The translations under genes and the position numbers were made by a program. A model generated the notes under the pieces. It worked only from the letters and a program-made list of their open reading frames with translations. It was not told where the DNA came from and ran no database searches. Shown in pieces: positions 43,841 through 53,970 of a stretch of DNA of 64,000 nucleotides. This DNA is from Staphylococcus succinus (lineage in GTDB: Bacteria > Bacillota > Bacilli > Staphylococcales > Staphylococcaceae): assembly GCF_029024945.1 (NCBI RefSeq), contig NZ_CP118976.1, forward strand, positions 2,693,984 to 2,757,983, read 5' to 3'. Position 1 is the first letter of the stretch; each line of letters opens with the position of its first letter.

Positions 43841-44698
43841 TTAAAGTATAGCCGCTTCTCCTAATACACTATTTTGTAGTGTATTACTTTCCGTAATCCT
43901 AGATTTGACCATAATTTCACTATGTCGTTTTATTGCTTCACCTTGAGTAATATAAATATTGTCACCTTGTATATTAACTAAATCAAATAACTCTAAATAT
44001 ATACCTAACGCTGAAGCTGCAACACCTGTCGCTGGGTCTTCATTATAACCCGTGCTATTAGGAAACTGTCTTGCCGAAAAGGTATTTTTCTTATGCGTAG
44101 ATTGAGTAAAGGGATAGAACCCTGTCGATTGATATTGATCACAGAGTTTCCAAAGTTTCTCAAAGTCAGGGCACAATGCTTGTAATACATCGTTAGACTT
44201 CAATTTCACTAACGTTTTATAACGTGAAGTTGAAATACTTTTAATTGGAAAATCATCAATATCTTCAATATTAATATTTAATACATTCGCTACTTCAGCT
44301 TTTGTTGGATTTACTGTCGCAATTTTAGGTAAAAGTTGTTCTACCTCTACCATTATTCTGCCATTGTTTTTATGTATCACTAACAGAATCTTTCCAGCCA
44401 AAGTTTCAATTAGCAATTTATTTTTATGAACCTTATGTTGTTGAACTAATACCGTCGCACACGCTATCGTAGCATGTACGCACATTTCCATTTCATTATT
44501 CGGCACAAAATATCTAAATTGAAAATCACAGTCATCATGTTCTGACGCTGTTATAAAACCAATTTCAACACCCTGTGCTTTTGCTATAGACTTCATTTGC
44601 TGAGCTGATAAGTCATCTGCATTTAAGACAACAGGACAAGGGTTACCCCCATTTTTAGTCAATGCGAATACCGTTGTTTCTACTATTGAGATATCCAT
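43841..44698 (-). CDS. PhzF family isomerase-like protein
   Basis: A 285-residue PhzF-fold protein, diverged from the copy at 18.9 kb. The catalytic Glu lies in GVEIGFIT, NEMEMCVHATIA is the first-half loop and NEDPATGVAASALG the second. The N-terminus VETTVFALTKNGGNPCPVVL is typical. It may isomerise a trans-dihydroxy or amino acid-like compound; the reaction is unknown. Ribosome site AGAGGCG. The gap 44699-45109 upstream shows no other gene. Confidence 0.8.
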   Translation of the reverse strand: MDISIVETTVFALTKNGGNPCPVVLNADDLSAQQMKSIAKAQGVEIGFITASEHDDCDFQFRYFVPNNEMEMCVHATIACATVLVQQHKVHKNKLLIETLAGKILLVIHKNNGRIMVEVEQLLPKIATVNPTKAEVANVLNINIEDIDDFPIKSISTSRYKTLVKLKSNDVLQALCPDFEKLWKLCDQYQSTGFYPFTQSTHKKNTFSARQFPNSTGYNEDPATGVAASALGIYLELFDLVNIQGDNIYITQGEAIKRHSEIMVKSRITESNTLQNSVLGEAAIL

Positions 44699-45109
44699 AA
44701 ATATCGCCTCTTTTATAATTATTATCTTTCTAGTTCATTAATGAGAATACTTTAATAATGTTACAAATGGTATTAATAATAATCACTTTATGAATCACTA
44801 GGCTTTGTTAAATGAAGTAATTTTATAGTAACTGAAAAACAGATTTTATTGAAATATAGAAATCTATTTCATCCCAATTGATTATACTTTTCCTATATCC
44901 AACAGGGCATATAAATGTTTAAATAATACATATAACTATAAAGTTTTTTGAATCATCAAATAACTCTATCAATTATATGTTATATCTCAAGACTACTAGC
45001 GTAAAATGTGTTCAAATAATGATATTTAGTGTGTGGTATGGACAATAATTTATATACGCTATCGTCTAAATGGACAAATGAATAAAATTAATATATAGGA
45101 GAGATAATA

Positions 45110-45613
45110 ATGGATTTTTATTCCAGAGATTTAAAAGATACAGATATAAACGACATCAATGAATTACATTCACTTCCTGAAGTTACACAGTACCAAACCT
45201 GGGATGTTCAAAGTTATGAGGATACGGAAGGATTTATCAAAAAGGTTCTAGATAAGGATTCTCACTGGATTTATAATGTCATCGTCAATCCTGATACTGA
45301 TAAAGTGATTGGAACTTTTCAGCTTTTAATCGATAAGGCGAATAATAGTGCTGAAATTGGCTATATTGTACATCCTAAATATTGGAATCATGGCATTGCT
45401 ACAGATATGGTAGCAACAATCGTAAAATATGGTTTTAAAGTCTTAAAACTTAATAGAATATGGGGCGCTATGGACTCAAAAAATATTGCTGCACGTATTG
45501 TATTACAAAAAGCAGGCATGGAACATGAAGCTGTATTACGCCAAGATACATTATTGAAAGATGGTAGCTATAGAGATACATTAATTTTTGGCATTTTAAA
45601 AAGTGAATATTAA
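45110..45613 (+). CDS. GNAT family N-acetyltransferase (RimJ/RimL-like)
   Basis: A 167-residue acetyltransferase. NSAEIGYIVHPKYWNHGIATDM contains the acetyl-CoA loop region, and LNRIWGAMDSKNIAARIVLQKAGM the following strand and helix. It is of the type that acetylates protein or small-molecule amines. Ribosome site AGGAGAG. It stands alone. Confidence 0.85.
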   Translation: MDFYSRDLKDTDINDINELHSLPEVTQYQTWDVQSYEDTEGFIKKVLDKDSHWIYNVIVNPDTDKVIGTFQLLIDKANNSAEIGYIVHPKYWNHGIATDMVATIVKYGFKVLKLNRIWGAMDSKNIAARIVLQKAGMEHEAVLRQDTLLKDGSYRDTLIFGILKSEY

Positions 45614-45758
45614 ATGTGTACCGTTTAATTTTAACCTTTTGTAATAGTGTACCCTATCCATGTGTGGCAAATTCATCAATGCTCACAATTTAATGACAAC
45701 TTTTCAAAAGCAATGACAATATCCTCACCATGATAAATAAATTATAAGGAGCGCATTA

Positions 45759-46922
45759 ATGGTTAATTATCTACATATTTTTATGGTTTCTTTAAAATTA
45801 GGTTTAATGTCTTTTGGTGGCCCAACAGCTCACTTAGGTTACTTTTATGATGAGTACGTCAAAAAAAGACAATGGCTTGATGAAAAAGAGTACTCTGATT
45901 TAGTAGCTTTATGTCAATTTTTACCTGGTCCAGCAAGTAGCCAAGTTGGCATTGGTATAGGAACCGTGCGTGGCGGGGTAATGGGTGGAATTATATCATT
46001 TATTGGATTTACTTTTCCTTCTATTATTATACTCATGCTATTTTCACTCATCTTTACAAATAGTGAGGCGGATTTTAGCTGGCTCCAAGGTTTAAAACTG
46101 GTAGCTGTAGCTATTGTTGCTCAAGCTATTCTCGGCATGGGTAAAAAATTAACAAACTCAAAACCTACAATTACATTAGCTATTTTTGTATTATTCATGT
46201 CTTTATTAATTGATCACATATTCATACAAGTTATTTCATTAGTCATCACAGGAATTTATGGCCTTCTATTCTTAAAGCCTAATTCTATTCAACCTGCTGG
46301 TCGTCGTGAAAAGTTATTTCATTTACCTAAACGACTTGGGGTAATTTCTATCACACTTTTCATAACACTTTTAATTATGTTACCAATAGCCAGTTCGCTG
46401 ACTAACAATATTTGGATCAAAATGTTTGATAGCTTTTATCGCTCTGGTTCTTTAGTATTTGGCGGAGGACATGTCGTTTTACCACTTTTAGAAAAAGAAT
46501 TTGTACCGCAAGCACTTATATCTCCAGATCATTTCATTGCTGGTTATGCTGCGGCACAAGCTGTTCCAGGTCCATTATTTACATTTGCCTCTTATATAGG
46601 GACATCTATTACAGGCATTTCAGGCGGTTTATTAGCTACCGTTGCTATATTTTTACCGGCATTTCTTTTATTATTTGGTATTTTGCCGTTTTGGGACACT
46701 ATTAAATCTAATGTATATGCTGATGGATTTTTAAAAGGGATTAGTGCAGGCGTAGTCGGCATTTTAATTGCAGCATTCTATAATCCTATATGGACGTCAA
46801 CAATTAATAAAGAATTGGATTTTGTATTAGCAACTGCATTGTTTGTGTTATTAATGTTTTTTAAATGCCCATCATGGGCTATTGTATTAATTGGATTGCT
46901 CTTAGGTATCGTCTTTTATTAA
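45759..46922 (+). CDS. chrA: Chromate transporter (CHR family, long form)
   Basis: A 387-residue membrane protein of two homologous halves. The first half has SFGGPTAHLGYF and FLPGPASSQVGIGIG, the second VFGGGHVVLPLLEKEF and AVPGPLFTFASYIG. CHR carriers export chromate or exchange related anions. The full double length supports a functional unit. Ribosome site AAGGAG. Its real substrate may not be chromate. Confidence 0.85.
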   Translation: MVNYLHIFMVSLKLGLMSFGGPTAHLGYFYDEYVKKRQWLDEKEYSDLVALCQFLPGPASSQVGIGIGTVRGGVMGGIISFIGFTFPSIIILMLFSLIFTNSEADFSWLQGLKLVAVAIVAQAILGMGKKLTNSKPTITLAIFVLFMSLLIDHIFIQVISLVITGIYGLLFLKPNSIQPAGRREKLFHLPKRLGVISITLFITLLIMLPIASSLTNNIWIKMFDSFYRSGSLVFGGGHVVLPLLEKEFVPQALISPDHFIAGYAAAQAVPGPLFTFASYIGTSITGISGGLLATVAIFLPAFLLLFGILPFWDTIKSNVYADGFLKGISAGVVGILIAAFYNPIWTSTINKELDFVLATALFVLLMFFKCPSWAIVLIGLLLGIVFY

Positions 46923-46933
46923 AACATATAAAA

Positions 46934-46966
46934 ACAACCCACTATAATTTGATTGTAGTGGGTTGT
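46934..46966. terminator. Bidirectional terminator
   Basis: ACAACCCACTA and TAGTGGGTTGT around 11 bases, between chrA and hxlB. Confidence 0.8.
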
Positions 46967-46999
46967 ACTTATGTGTAAAGCAATATAAATATGTCTCTA

Positions 47000-47548
47000 T
47001 TATTCTAAATTAGCATGATTGTCTTGCATTGTAGTTTCATTTACTTTTACTATTTCTTGCATCGTTAGTACCATGCTATCTAAATAAATTTGACTACTTT
47101 GTTCAAACAAGCTTCCTAGTGGTTGTTGAGACCCTTTGACCTCATATTTCGTGCCAGCAGGCAATACAATTGTTAAATCTGCAATTGTAGCAATTGGAGA
47201 TTTTGGTGTTGTTGACAATAATAAAACATATGCCTGCTTGTCTTTGGCTGTTTGAGCAAGTAATTTTAAATGCGCTGTAGAACCCGAACCTGATGCTATT
47301 ACAAATACATCATTTGGTTGGATAGATGGCGTAGTCGTTTCACCAATGACATATGCTTGTTTACCTAATTGATTTAATCTCATGGCAAAGCTATTCATTA
47401 CTAGACCTGAACGTCCTTTACCCGCTACAAAAATGGCTGAGTCATCCATCAGCACTTTCAAAAATTTATCTGTTTCTGATTCACTGATATTAGCTAATGT
47501 TTGTTTAATCTCATCTAATATTAAGTGAAAATGACTATGCATTTGCAT
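47000..47548 (-). CDS. hxlB: 6-phospho-3-hexuloisomerase (copy 2)
   Basis: A 182-residue SIS protein with GKGRSGLVMNSFAMRL and IASGSGSTAH. It turns hexulose 6-phosphate into fructose 6-phosphate in the ribulose monophosphate route for formaldehyde. It overlaps hxlA by 14 bases if the first ATG is used; another ATG two codons on (47542) is equally possible because no clear ribosome site favours either. Confidence 0.9.
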   Translation of the reverse strand: MQMHSHFHLILDEIKQTLANISESETDKFLKVLMDDSAIFVAGKGRSGLVMNSFAMRLNQLGKQAYVIGETTTPSIQPNDVFVIASGSGSTAHLKLLAQTAKDKQAYVLLLSTTPKSPIATIADLTIVLPAGTKYEVKGSQQPLGSLFEQSSQIYLDSMVLTMQEIVKVNETTMQDNHANLE

Positions 47549-48170
47549 CTACGATATCACGACATTGTTTAGCAGCAGCTTTTGGATCATCAGCGTTTGC
47601 GATACCGCCACCAACAATAATTAAATCTGGTTGTTCAGCTGCCACTGTTTCAATTGTATCTGGTTTGATTCCACCTGCTACAGCTACTTTTGAATTTGAA
47701 ATAACTGATTTAACAGTACGTAAACTTTCTAAAGGTGATACACCTTCAGCTTGTAAATCATAACCAGTATGTACTGCAATATAGTCAGTACCCATTTTAT
47801 CTAATTCAGCTGCGCGCTGTTCTAAATTTTGAACTGCGATCATATCAACTAACAATTCTTTACCACTGTTGTGCGCTTCTTCGATAGCACTTTTAATTGA
47901 AGCATCTTCAGAAACACCAAGAATTGTTACGATATCAGCTCCGAATTTTACAGCTTGGCTTACTTCATATCCGGCAGCATCCATAATTTTTAAATCTGCT
48001 AATACTTGTGTGTTATTAACTGACTTACTCATATGTTCAACGGCAGATAGCCCTTCATTTATAACAATTGGTGTTCCAATTTCTACGATATCAATAAATT
48101 CCTCTACTTCTTGAGCCAGCTTTGCTGCCTCTTTTTGGTCTAATAGATCGATTGCTAATTGTAATTTCAT
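47535..48170 (-). CDS. hxlA: 3-hexulose-6-phosphate synthase (copy 2)
   Basis: A 211-residue TIM barrel with the classical ADLKIMDAAGYE active-site motif. It joins formaldehyde to ribulose 5-phosphate. Ribosome site AGAGGGG. With hxlB and the divergent hxlR it forms the canonical formaldehyde-detoxification cluster. Confidence 0.9.
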   Translation of the reverse strand: MKLQLAIDLLDQKEAAKLAQEVEEFIDIVEIGTPIVINEGLSAVEHMSKSVNNTQVLADLKIMDAAGYEVSQAVKFGADIVTILGVSEDASIKSAIEEAHNSGKELLVDMIAVQNLEQRAAELDKMGTDYIAVHTGYDLQAEGVSPLESLRTVKSVISNSKVAVAGGIKPDTIETVAAEQPDLIIVGGGIANADDPKAAAKQCRDIVDANA

Positions 48171-48225
48171 TAAAATTTCCCCTCTCTATCTTTTGTAACC
48201 CCATTATGGTATTATTTATAATTAA

Positions 48226-48248
48226 TGACAATACTGACATTGTTGTCA
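48226..48248. promoter_or_regulatory. Inverted repeat in the hxlAB-hxlR gap
   Basis: TGACAA, 11 bases, TTGTCA, halfway between the divergent starts. It is a candidate HxlR site and also provides -35-like TTGTCA hexamers on both strands. Confidence 0.45.
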
Positions 48249-48271
48249 CTATATAAAATGGAGGCATCTCT

Positions 48272-48610
48272 TTGTTAATTGAATATAATAATAAAGAATT
48301 TTATACATCGAAAGATTTAGCTTTGTCTGTAATTGGTGGAAGATGGAAAATCGCTATTATTTACCATCTGTTGCAAAGTAATCGTTTAAGATTAAGTGAA
48401 TTACAAAATAAACTTCCTGATATCAATCAGCGCATGTTAATCAGACAACTTCGAGAATTGGAACAAGATAAAATCATTGAAAGAACCGTTTATCCAGTAG
48501 TACCACCAAAAGTGGATTACATATTAACTGACATTGGTCTAAGTCTTGATAAAGTCGTCTATGCGATTTGTGATTGGGGCGACGATTATTTGAAAGTAAT
48601 TGAAAAATAA
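48272..48610 (+). CDS. hxlR: HxlR-family regulator
   Basis: A 112-residue winged-helix protein. VIGGRWKIAIIYHLLQSNRL is the opening of the domain, DINQRMLIRQLRELEQDKII the recognition region and RTVYPVVPPKVDYILTDIG the wing. The TTG start has GGAGG 7 bases upstream. In Bacillus HxlR activates hxlAB in response to formaldehyde. The divergent layout supports the same role. Confidence 0.85.
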   Translation: MLIEYNNKEFYTSKDLALSVIGGRWKIAIIYHLLQSNRLRLSELQNKLPDINQRMLIRQLRELEQDKIIERTVYPVVPPKVDYILTDIGLSLDKVVYAICDWGDDYLKVIEK

Positions 48611-48635
48611 GCCTTGCTCATTCCAATACAAACCA

Positions 48636-48668
48636 AACCCCCTCCCTTAAAAAAGGAAGAGGGTTTTT
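48636..48668. terminator. Terminator after hxlR
   Basis: AACCCCCTCCCTT and AAGGAAGAGGGTTTTTT (imperfect stem) with a T-run. Confidence 0.75.
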
Positions 48669-48721
48669 TGACATTAATTTGGTTTAAATTAGAATGCTTT
48701 AAATTAAACATCTATTGTTAC

Positions 48722-49933
48722 CTATGCATCTTCGATTACTTTATCCTTAGATGCACCATAACCAAAAATTAAGAAACATATTGGCATAATCAATAAAAAT
48801 ATTATACCTGCGTTCCAATTACCTGTAGCATCAAATAAGAATCCCATAAATATAGGACCAATGGCTCCTATTAAATAACCTACCGATTGACCAAAACCCG
48901 ATAAAGAGATACTGCCATCACTTGTCCGTGCTCTAATAGAAAAAAATGTCATACATAAACTAAAACAAGCACCCATTGCTAGTCCTGCAATGATAATACC
49001 AATAATTAATAAAACAAGATTATGTGCAAACAAAAAACTAAATCCAATTAAGAATAAAGCTGTTATAATAACCACTAAAATACGTTGCTCTTTTAATCTA
49101 GCAGCAATGATTGGAAAGATAAATGTCATAGGTACTTGAGCAAACTGATTAATCATGAATAAATAACCCGCAGTAGTTGGATCTAAACCTCTATTAATTA
49201 ATATGGCTGGTACCCAAGCCACCACCGAGTAAACCATCATAGATTGAAAGCCCATAGTCAGTGCAATCATCCAAGCCAGTTTAGAATTGAATACTTTTAT
49301 TTTACAATGTGACTTTATTCGCGCATCACTCAAAGAAGATTTTTCGAGTTTTACACTTTTTTTCATTTTAGGTAGCCATAGTAACATTGCTAAAGCCGCT
49401 AATATAATCCATATCGATAGGGATAGTCGGAAATTAAACAGTGTTAGTGTAGATAATGGAACACTTAACCCACCGCCTAATCCACCAGTAAAGTGCATCA
49501 TTGCACTATACATACCTGTAGCTATACCAATTTGCGTAGGAAAATACCATTTAACATAACTGGGTAAAAGTACGTTACCGAAGGCAATCGCAACACCCAA
49601 AAGTATGGTGCCAATAAGAAAGATATTAAAATCACCTGCTACACGCACGATTAATGCAATACCTAGTAAAATGGTTAATAATAAGAGTGTTCGTGAAATA
49701 GTTAAATATGAAGTGACCTTTGAAACTAGGGGTGAAATAATAGCAAAAATAATTAATGGAATTGTTGTTAAGGAACCCGCAATGCTGTCGTTAATTTTTA
49801 ATTCTTTTATAATCTCATTGACAACTGGTCCTACTGATGTAAGTGGCGCACGTAGCGTTGAAGCAATAAACATTATTGCAATCACCACGCTCCAATTTTC
49901 TTGTATCTTATTTATACGATAGGGTTCACTCAT
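48722..49933 (-). CDS. CynX/NimT-type MFS transporter
   Basis: A 403-residue carrier with about 12 helices. The first loop carries TSVGPVVNEIIKEL, typical of the cyanate/2-nitroimidazole (CynX/NimT) group, and SPLVSKVTSYLTISRTLLLL follows. The ATG at 49933 has AAAGG 9 bases upstream. It probably exports or imports a small organic anion. It stands alone. Confidence 0.8.
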   Translation of the reverse strand: MSEPYRINKIQENWSVVIAIMFIASTLRAPLTSVGPVVNEIIKELKINDSIAGSLTTIPLIIFAIISPLVSKVTSYLTISRTLLLLTILLGIALIVRVAGDFNIFLIGTILLGVAIAFGNVLLPSYVKWYFPTQIGIATGMYSAMMHFTGGLGGGLSVPLSTLTLFNFRLSLSIWIILAALAMLLWLPKMKKSVKLEKSSLSDARIKSHCKIKVFNSKLAWMIALTMGFQSMMVYSVVAWVPAILINRGLDPTTAGYLFMINQFAQVPMTFIFPIIAARLKEQRILVVIITALFLIGFSFLFAHNLVLLIIGIIIAGLAMGACFSLCMTFFSIRARTSDGSISLSGFGQSVGYLIGAIGPIFMGFLFDATGNWNAGIIFLLIMPICFLIFGYGASKDKVIEDA

Positions 49934-50368
49934 CCGATGCAACCTTTCTTTTTATAGTTTAAAATAGGTTTTCGCTTTCTGTTTGAATGTGTGAATTCAA
50001 AACGACATTCAAGGTAGCATACATTTCTGACTTTTTATAAATTTTCTTTTTCAATATGACTCATCTTCATCAGTTCTGTTTACTTACTAAGTTTGAATCA
50101 CCCCCCTAAAACTCAGAACCTCGCTCCTCAACGACTCGTATCCCAAATATTATTTATTTAAATCTACAATTAAAAAATTTGAATTTTCTGTAAAAAATTG
50201 TTATTTAAAATCTTACATTAAAAGAATTTAATTTACAACTGAAATTAGTTTGTGTTATCTTTTGATTTATTAATGATAAATCATTAAATTTTCTTTTGTT
50301 AAGTTTTTATATATTATATTTCCATTTATTTGATGGTGTGTAAATTTTTAAAGTTCAAACATGAAAAA
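49934..50368. other. AT-rich gap with no gene seen
   Basis: Contains the MFS promoter region on its left side. No coding frame with support. Confidence 0.4.
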
Positions 50369-50394
50369 CCTTCCAAGATGGTTAACTTGGAAGG
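50369..50394 (-). terminator. Terminator-like hairpin
   Basis: CCTTCCAAG and CTTGGAAGG around 8 bases, followed by TTTTTC on the minus strand. It may end the SDR transcript from 51.5 kb, with a second hairpin (CACTATTT/AAATAGTG, about 50521-50545) between. Confidence 0.6.
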
Positions 50395-50640
50395 CATTAA
50401 GACTACATAATTTTTTATTTTAAAAACGCGCTATTGTATGTTTTGTAGATGACAATTTTATTTTATCTCATCATCATAGTCACAATCACAACTCATATCC
50501 ATAAGAAAATAAATCACTATCCACTATTTTTCAAAAGAAATAGTGTTTAACAAAATAAAGCTGGGGTAATAAATATCTGAGACGAAAAAACGTACTATGC
50601 TTTAAATCTATTTATAGATGAGATAAATTTAAACATTATG

Positions 50641-51471
50641 CTAATTACGTGGTGAATGCTCTACTTGTTTTTTTTGAATACGGTTAAATAATTTTGTAGG
50701 AAGTATCGCATGCATCAATATAATTATTTTTGCTGAGAATCCCACAATATAACGTGGTTTTGCCTTAGGTCGCTCTATCGATTTAACAATCGTCTTTGCC
50801 ACTGCAGATGGCGCAAGTAAAAAGTCAGATTTAAATTGTTTATCCATTAAGTTTGCCATATTTTGAGACTGTTCTTCATAAACACTACCTCGTGAAGAAG
50901 CTTGAAGATGATTAATTGCAATAGGGCCCCAATTTGTTTTTATGCCACCAGGCGCAATTACAATGACATCAATTCCAAAATCAGATAATTCTAAGCGCAA
51001 ACTTTCACTGTATCCTTCTAATGCATGCTTTGAGGCATGATACCATACGCCAAAACAACTTGGCACGCGTCCACTTATAGAAGATATATTGATAATTTTA
51101 CCAAAATTTTGTTCACGCATTGAAGGTATAATTGCTTTAGTTAGCTCTGATAAGCCAAATAAGTTAACTTCAAATTGTTTTTTGGCTTCTTCAATTGATA
51201 CATCTTCAACAGCACCAAATGACCCATAACCAGCGCTATTAACTAAAATATCGATATGGCCTTCCACTTCAATAATATGATTAACCACATTTTGAATTAA
51301 CGAATGATTTGTAATATCCAGTTTAATTAATTTCACATTGTATGCACGCAAAGCGCTCATACTTTCTATGTTTCTTGCTGCTGCATACACATGATAATCT
51401 TTTTTAGCTAAGGCTTTTGCTGTTTCGTATCCTATGCCGCTACTTGCTCCTGTAACTAAAGCCACTTTCAT
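50641..51471 (-). CDS. Short-chain dehydrogenase/reductase
   Basis: A 276-residue classical SDR. TGASSGIGYETA is the cofactor loop, NSAGYG the NNAG equivalent, INISSISG carries the catalytic Ser and WYHASKHALEG the Tyr-x3-Lys. PGGIKTNWG follows. A C-terminal hydrophobic stretch (KIIILMHAILPTKLF) may touch the membrane, as in many of the retinol-dehydrogenase-like group. Ribosome site AGGGAG. It stands alone. Confidence 0.85.
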   Translation of the reverse strand: MKVALVTGASSGIGYETAKALAKKDYHVYAAARNIESMSALRAYNVKLIKLDITNHSLIQNVVNHIIEVEGHIDILVNSAGYGSFGAVEDVSIEEAKKQFEVNLFGLSELTKAIIPSMREQNFGKIINISSISGRVPSCFGVWYHASKHALEGYSESLRLELSDFGIDVIVIAPGGIKTNWGPIAINHLQASSRGSVYEEQSQNMANLMDKQFKSDFLLAPSAVAKTIVKSIERPKAKPRYIVGFSAKIIILMHAILPTKLFNRIQKKQVEHSPRN

Positions 51472-51846
51472 TTTCCCAATCTCCCTTGCACTATATTTTG
51501 TAAATGTAAGTATCGATTTATCTGCTTAATTAATCACTAAATTTACCCACTGAATCAATGCCATGATCTTATCTCTAAATTGATTTATAGGACATTCCAT
51601 GAGCATCAGAATCCTTACTACGCTGACTGTTTGCATTTTGTTTTGCTAATATATCACATATCCCATTAATTTTAAAAAATAAGCATGATTATTTCCTAGG
51701 AAATGTAGGTAATACTTGTTCATATATCAATGCATACCTCGTAGTGTTTTTTTTTAAGCATGAAGAAAACATTTTGAGTTTATTATTAGAATTTTATATG
51801 TAAACGTAATATAATTTTCACACTTACAAAAATAGGGGTGTGTTTC
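51472..51846. other. Gap with no gene seen
   Basis: Divergent promoter region between two SDR genes. No hairpin or frame worth calling. Confidence 0.4.
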
Positions 51847-52608
51847 ATGAATATAAAAAATAATACGATTCTTATTACTGGCGGTGCTTCAGGTATAGGA
51901 TTGCAATTCACTAAAAAGTTTTATGAAAACAATAATAAAATCATTATCTGTGGACGTAATACAGAAAAATTAGAGAACATCAAATCCCAATTTCCCGAAA
52001 TCATCACTATGCAGTGTGACATCAGTAGCACTGAAGATCGCTTAAATTTATACCATTGGGTTATTAAAAATTATCCAGATATTAATATGTTAGTAAATAA
52101 TGCTGGTATACAGAACCGCTTCAATATTTTAACTGCTAATGCTGAAAATCATTGGTCTGATCTCAATACTGAAATTCAATCTAACTTTGAAGCGACTGTT
52201 CAATTATCCATTTTATTTAGTCAGCATTTTGCAAATCACAACACAGATTCAAGTATCATCAATGTTTCTTCAGGATTAGCTTTTGCTCCAATGGCTATTG
52301 CACCGATATACTCTGCAACTAAAGCTGCTGTACACGCATTTACATCTAGTTTAAGACACCAATTATCCGAGACTCAGACAAATGTTTATGAAGTCATTCC
52401 ACCTGCTGTAAATACAGATTTAGGTGGCAAAGGCATCCATACTTTTGGTGCTGATCCTACTGATTTTATAAATGAGATTTTTGAAGGCTTACTCAATGAT
52501 AAAAAGGAAATCGGTTACGGTTCATCAAATGATCGTCTTAAAATGTCAAAAACTGAACTAGATCAATTTACTGAAGCTATGTATCATCAACAAAAAGATA
52601 CTATTTAA
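51847..52608 (+). CDS. Short-chain dehydrogenase (DltE-like)
   Basis: A 253-residue SDR. TGGASGIGLQF is the cofactor loop, NNAGIQ is present, INVSSGLA carries the Ser and YSATKAAVH the Tyr-x3-Lys. PPAVNTDLGG and the long C-terminal helix match proteins annotated DltE-like, which are not needed for teichoic acid alanylation as far as known. The ATG at 51847 has AGGGG 8 bases upstream. Confidence 0.85.
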   Translation: MNIKNNTILITGGASGIGLQFTKKFYENNNKIIICGRNTEKLENIKSQFPEIITMQCDISSTEDRLNLYHWVIKNYPDINMLVNNAGIQNRFNILTANAENHWSDLNTEIQSNFEATVQLSILFSQHFANHNTDSSIINVSSGLAFAPMAIAPIYSATKAAVHAFTSSLRHQLSETQTNVYEVIPPAVNTDLGGKGIHTFGADPTDFINEIFEGLLNDKKEIGYGSSNDRLKMSKTELDQFTEAMYHQQKDTI

Positions 52609-52622
52609 GTATTTATCCTATG

Positions 52623-52655
52623 AAAAAAGACTTAGAACTTGTTCTAGGTCTTTTT
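52623..52655 (+). terminator. Terminator after the SDR gene
   Basis: AAAAAGACTTAGAAC and GTTCTAGGTCTTTTTT with a short loop. Confidence 0.85.
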
Positions 52656-52738
52656 TATTTATCTCATTATATGCTCTTAGCTTATTTTAATTTCTACATA
52701 AATTGGTATGCTGTCACACCATATTGATATTTAAAAAT

Positions 52739-52772
52739 AAGCAAGGCTCAAAATAATTGAACCTCGCTTTTC
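52739..52772 (-). terminator. Terminator of the coiled-coil membrane protein gene
   Basis: AAGC(A)AGG(C)TTCAA-type stem: AAGCAAGGCTCAA pairs with TTGAACCTCGCTT with mismatches. Weak T-run on the minus strand. Confidence 0.5.
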
Positions 52773-52774
52773 AT

Positions 52775-52966
52775 TTAAGCCTTATATTTTATTATTATTC
52801 CTAGCACAGTCAAAGATGCTAATAATACTATTAATATTGTGTATAGCTTACTGATTTTTTGTTGATTTTGTTCTAATTCAGCAATTCTTAGTTCTTGTAT
52901 CTCTAATTCTTCCCTAGATTCACTATCGCTTTGTTTAATAATATTGAGTTGATCTTGCTTCTTCAT
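52775..52966 (-). CDS. Small coiled-coil protein with C-terminal membrane anchor
   Basis: A 63-residue protein. Residues 1-38 form a charged, heptad-like helix (REELEIQELRIAELEQNQQKI), then LYTILIVLLASLTVLGIII spans the membrane, with a basic end. The ribosome site AAGGGG lies 7 bases before the ATG. The arrangement is that of a tail-anchored protein with the coil in the cytosol. No family recognised. Confidence 0.6.
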   Translation of the reverse strand: MKKQDQLNIIKQSDSESREELEIQELRIAELEQNQQKISKLYTILIVLLASLTVLGIIIKYKA

Positions 52967-53105
52967 AAATACATCCCCTTTAATACTTTGTATTTACATT
53001 ATACAATTTAAATACATATATATCATATTTTATCAACTTTTATTAATAGATTTCTAAATAATTGATAATATCCTCCTCTCATAATTTATGAAAGAAGGAT
53101 ACTGA

Positions 53106-53459
53106 TTAATGTGCCAACATGTAATTGCGGGCTTCTTGTTCTTCTAAAAGTGTTAATTGTGTTGTTGCATCTTTAAGTGCACTGAGTGATTTCTCAAAAT
53201 ATATAAAAGTTACTTGATAGTAACCATTTCCAGCATCTGTAAGTGTTGCTCTTGTATTTTCATCTCCAATAATTTCCTTTGTCTCTTTCGATGTTTTAAA
53301 AAAAGTAGTAAGATGCTCAAAAGACAATATTTCGCTTTGCTCTATGCAAAAATAAAATACTTGACTGCTTTGCTTCTCTAATCTTTTTAAATAATGTTTA
53401 TCGACAGACTGCACTTCATATTTATCATTTACCGTGTTACTTTGTCTAGCTTTAATCAT
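53106..53459 (-). CDS. Hypothetical 117-residue soluble protein
   Basis: A charged protein with a beta-rich middle (QVFYFCIEQSEILSF) and helical end (LSALKDATTQLTLLEEQEAR). The ribosome site AGAGGT lies just before the ATG. No family recognised. It is monocistronic. Confidence 0.6.
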   Translation of the reverse strand: MIKARQSNTVNDKYEVQSVDKHYLKRLEKQSSQVFYFCIEQSEILSFEHLTTFFKTSKETKEIIGDENTRATLTDAGNGYYQVTFIYFEKSLSALKDATTQLTLLEEQEARNYMLAH

Positions 53460-53970
53460 TTTTATACCTCTACTTTCGATTTAAGGTATTAAGTTTGATA
53501 TAGTATGAGCAGTGCTTTGAATACATAAATTCAAATAAGTGTTAAAGGAATAACTTTTATTTTAATACATACAGAATGTCCCAGTTCGAATAAGACAATA
53601 CTGTATTTTAATTAACGTTTGGCTTGAATAAAATACATATCTTAATTCAATCATGCTATCTAAAATTGCAATGCTTACAATACTTGGGCTATATCCTAAT
53701 AAATATACGGCACCAATATTTATTCTTATTCCTTTAAACAATACTATTCTACTTAATCACTTACGATTTAACATCATACCAATAATTTTTGAAAAAATCA
53801 CGAATTAATACTCAAAATAATGATATACAATGAAATTGTAATTGGTTAGAAATTTGAATGTAATACATTTGTAAAAAAATTTATTTATATATATAAATTT
53901 ACCCTTTACACATTAGCGTTTTAAAAATGATATCTTATTCATTTTTAAATTAATCTTCAATTTTTGGTAT

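Noticed and set aside
44790..44900. Possible IS6-type terminal repeat (GGCTTTGTTAAAT)
   Set aside because: It matches the expected end only loosely, has no partner repeat and no transposase nearby.
53653..53808. 51-codon plus-strand frame in a long gap
   Set aside because: No ribosome site, no recognised family; not separable from chance in AT-rich DNA.
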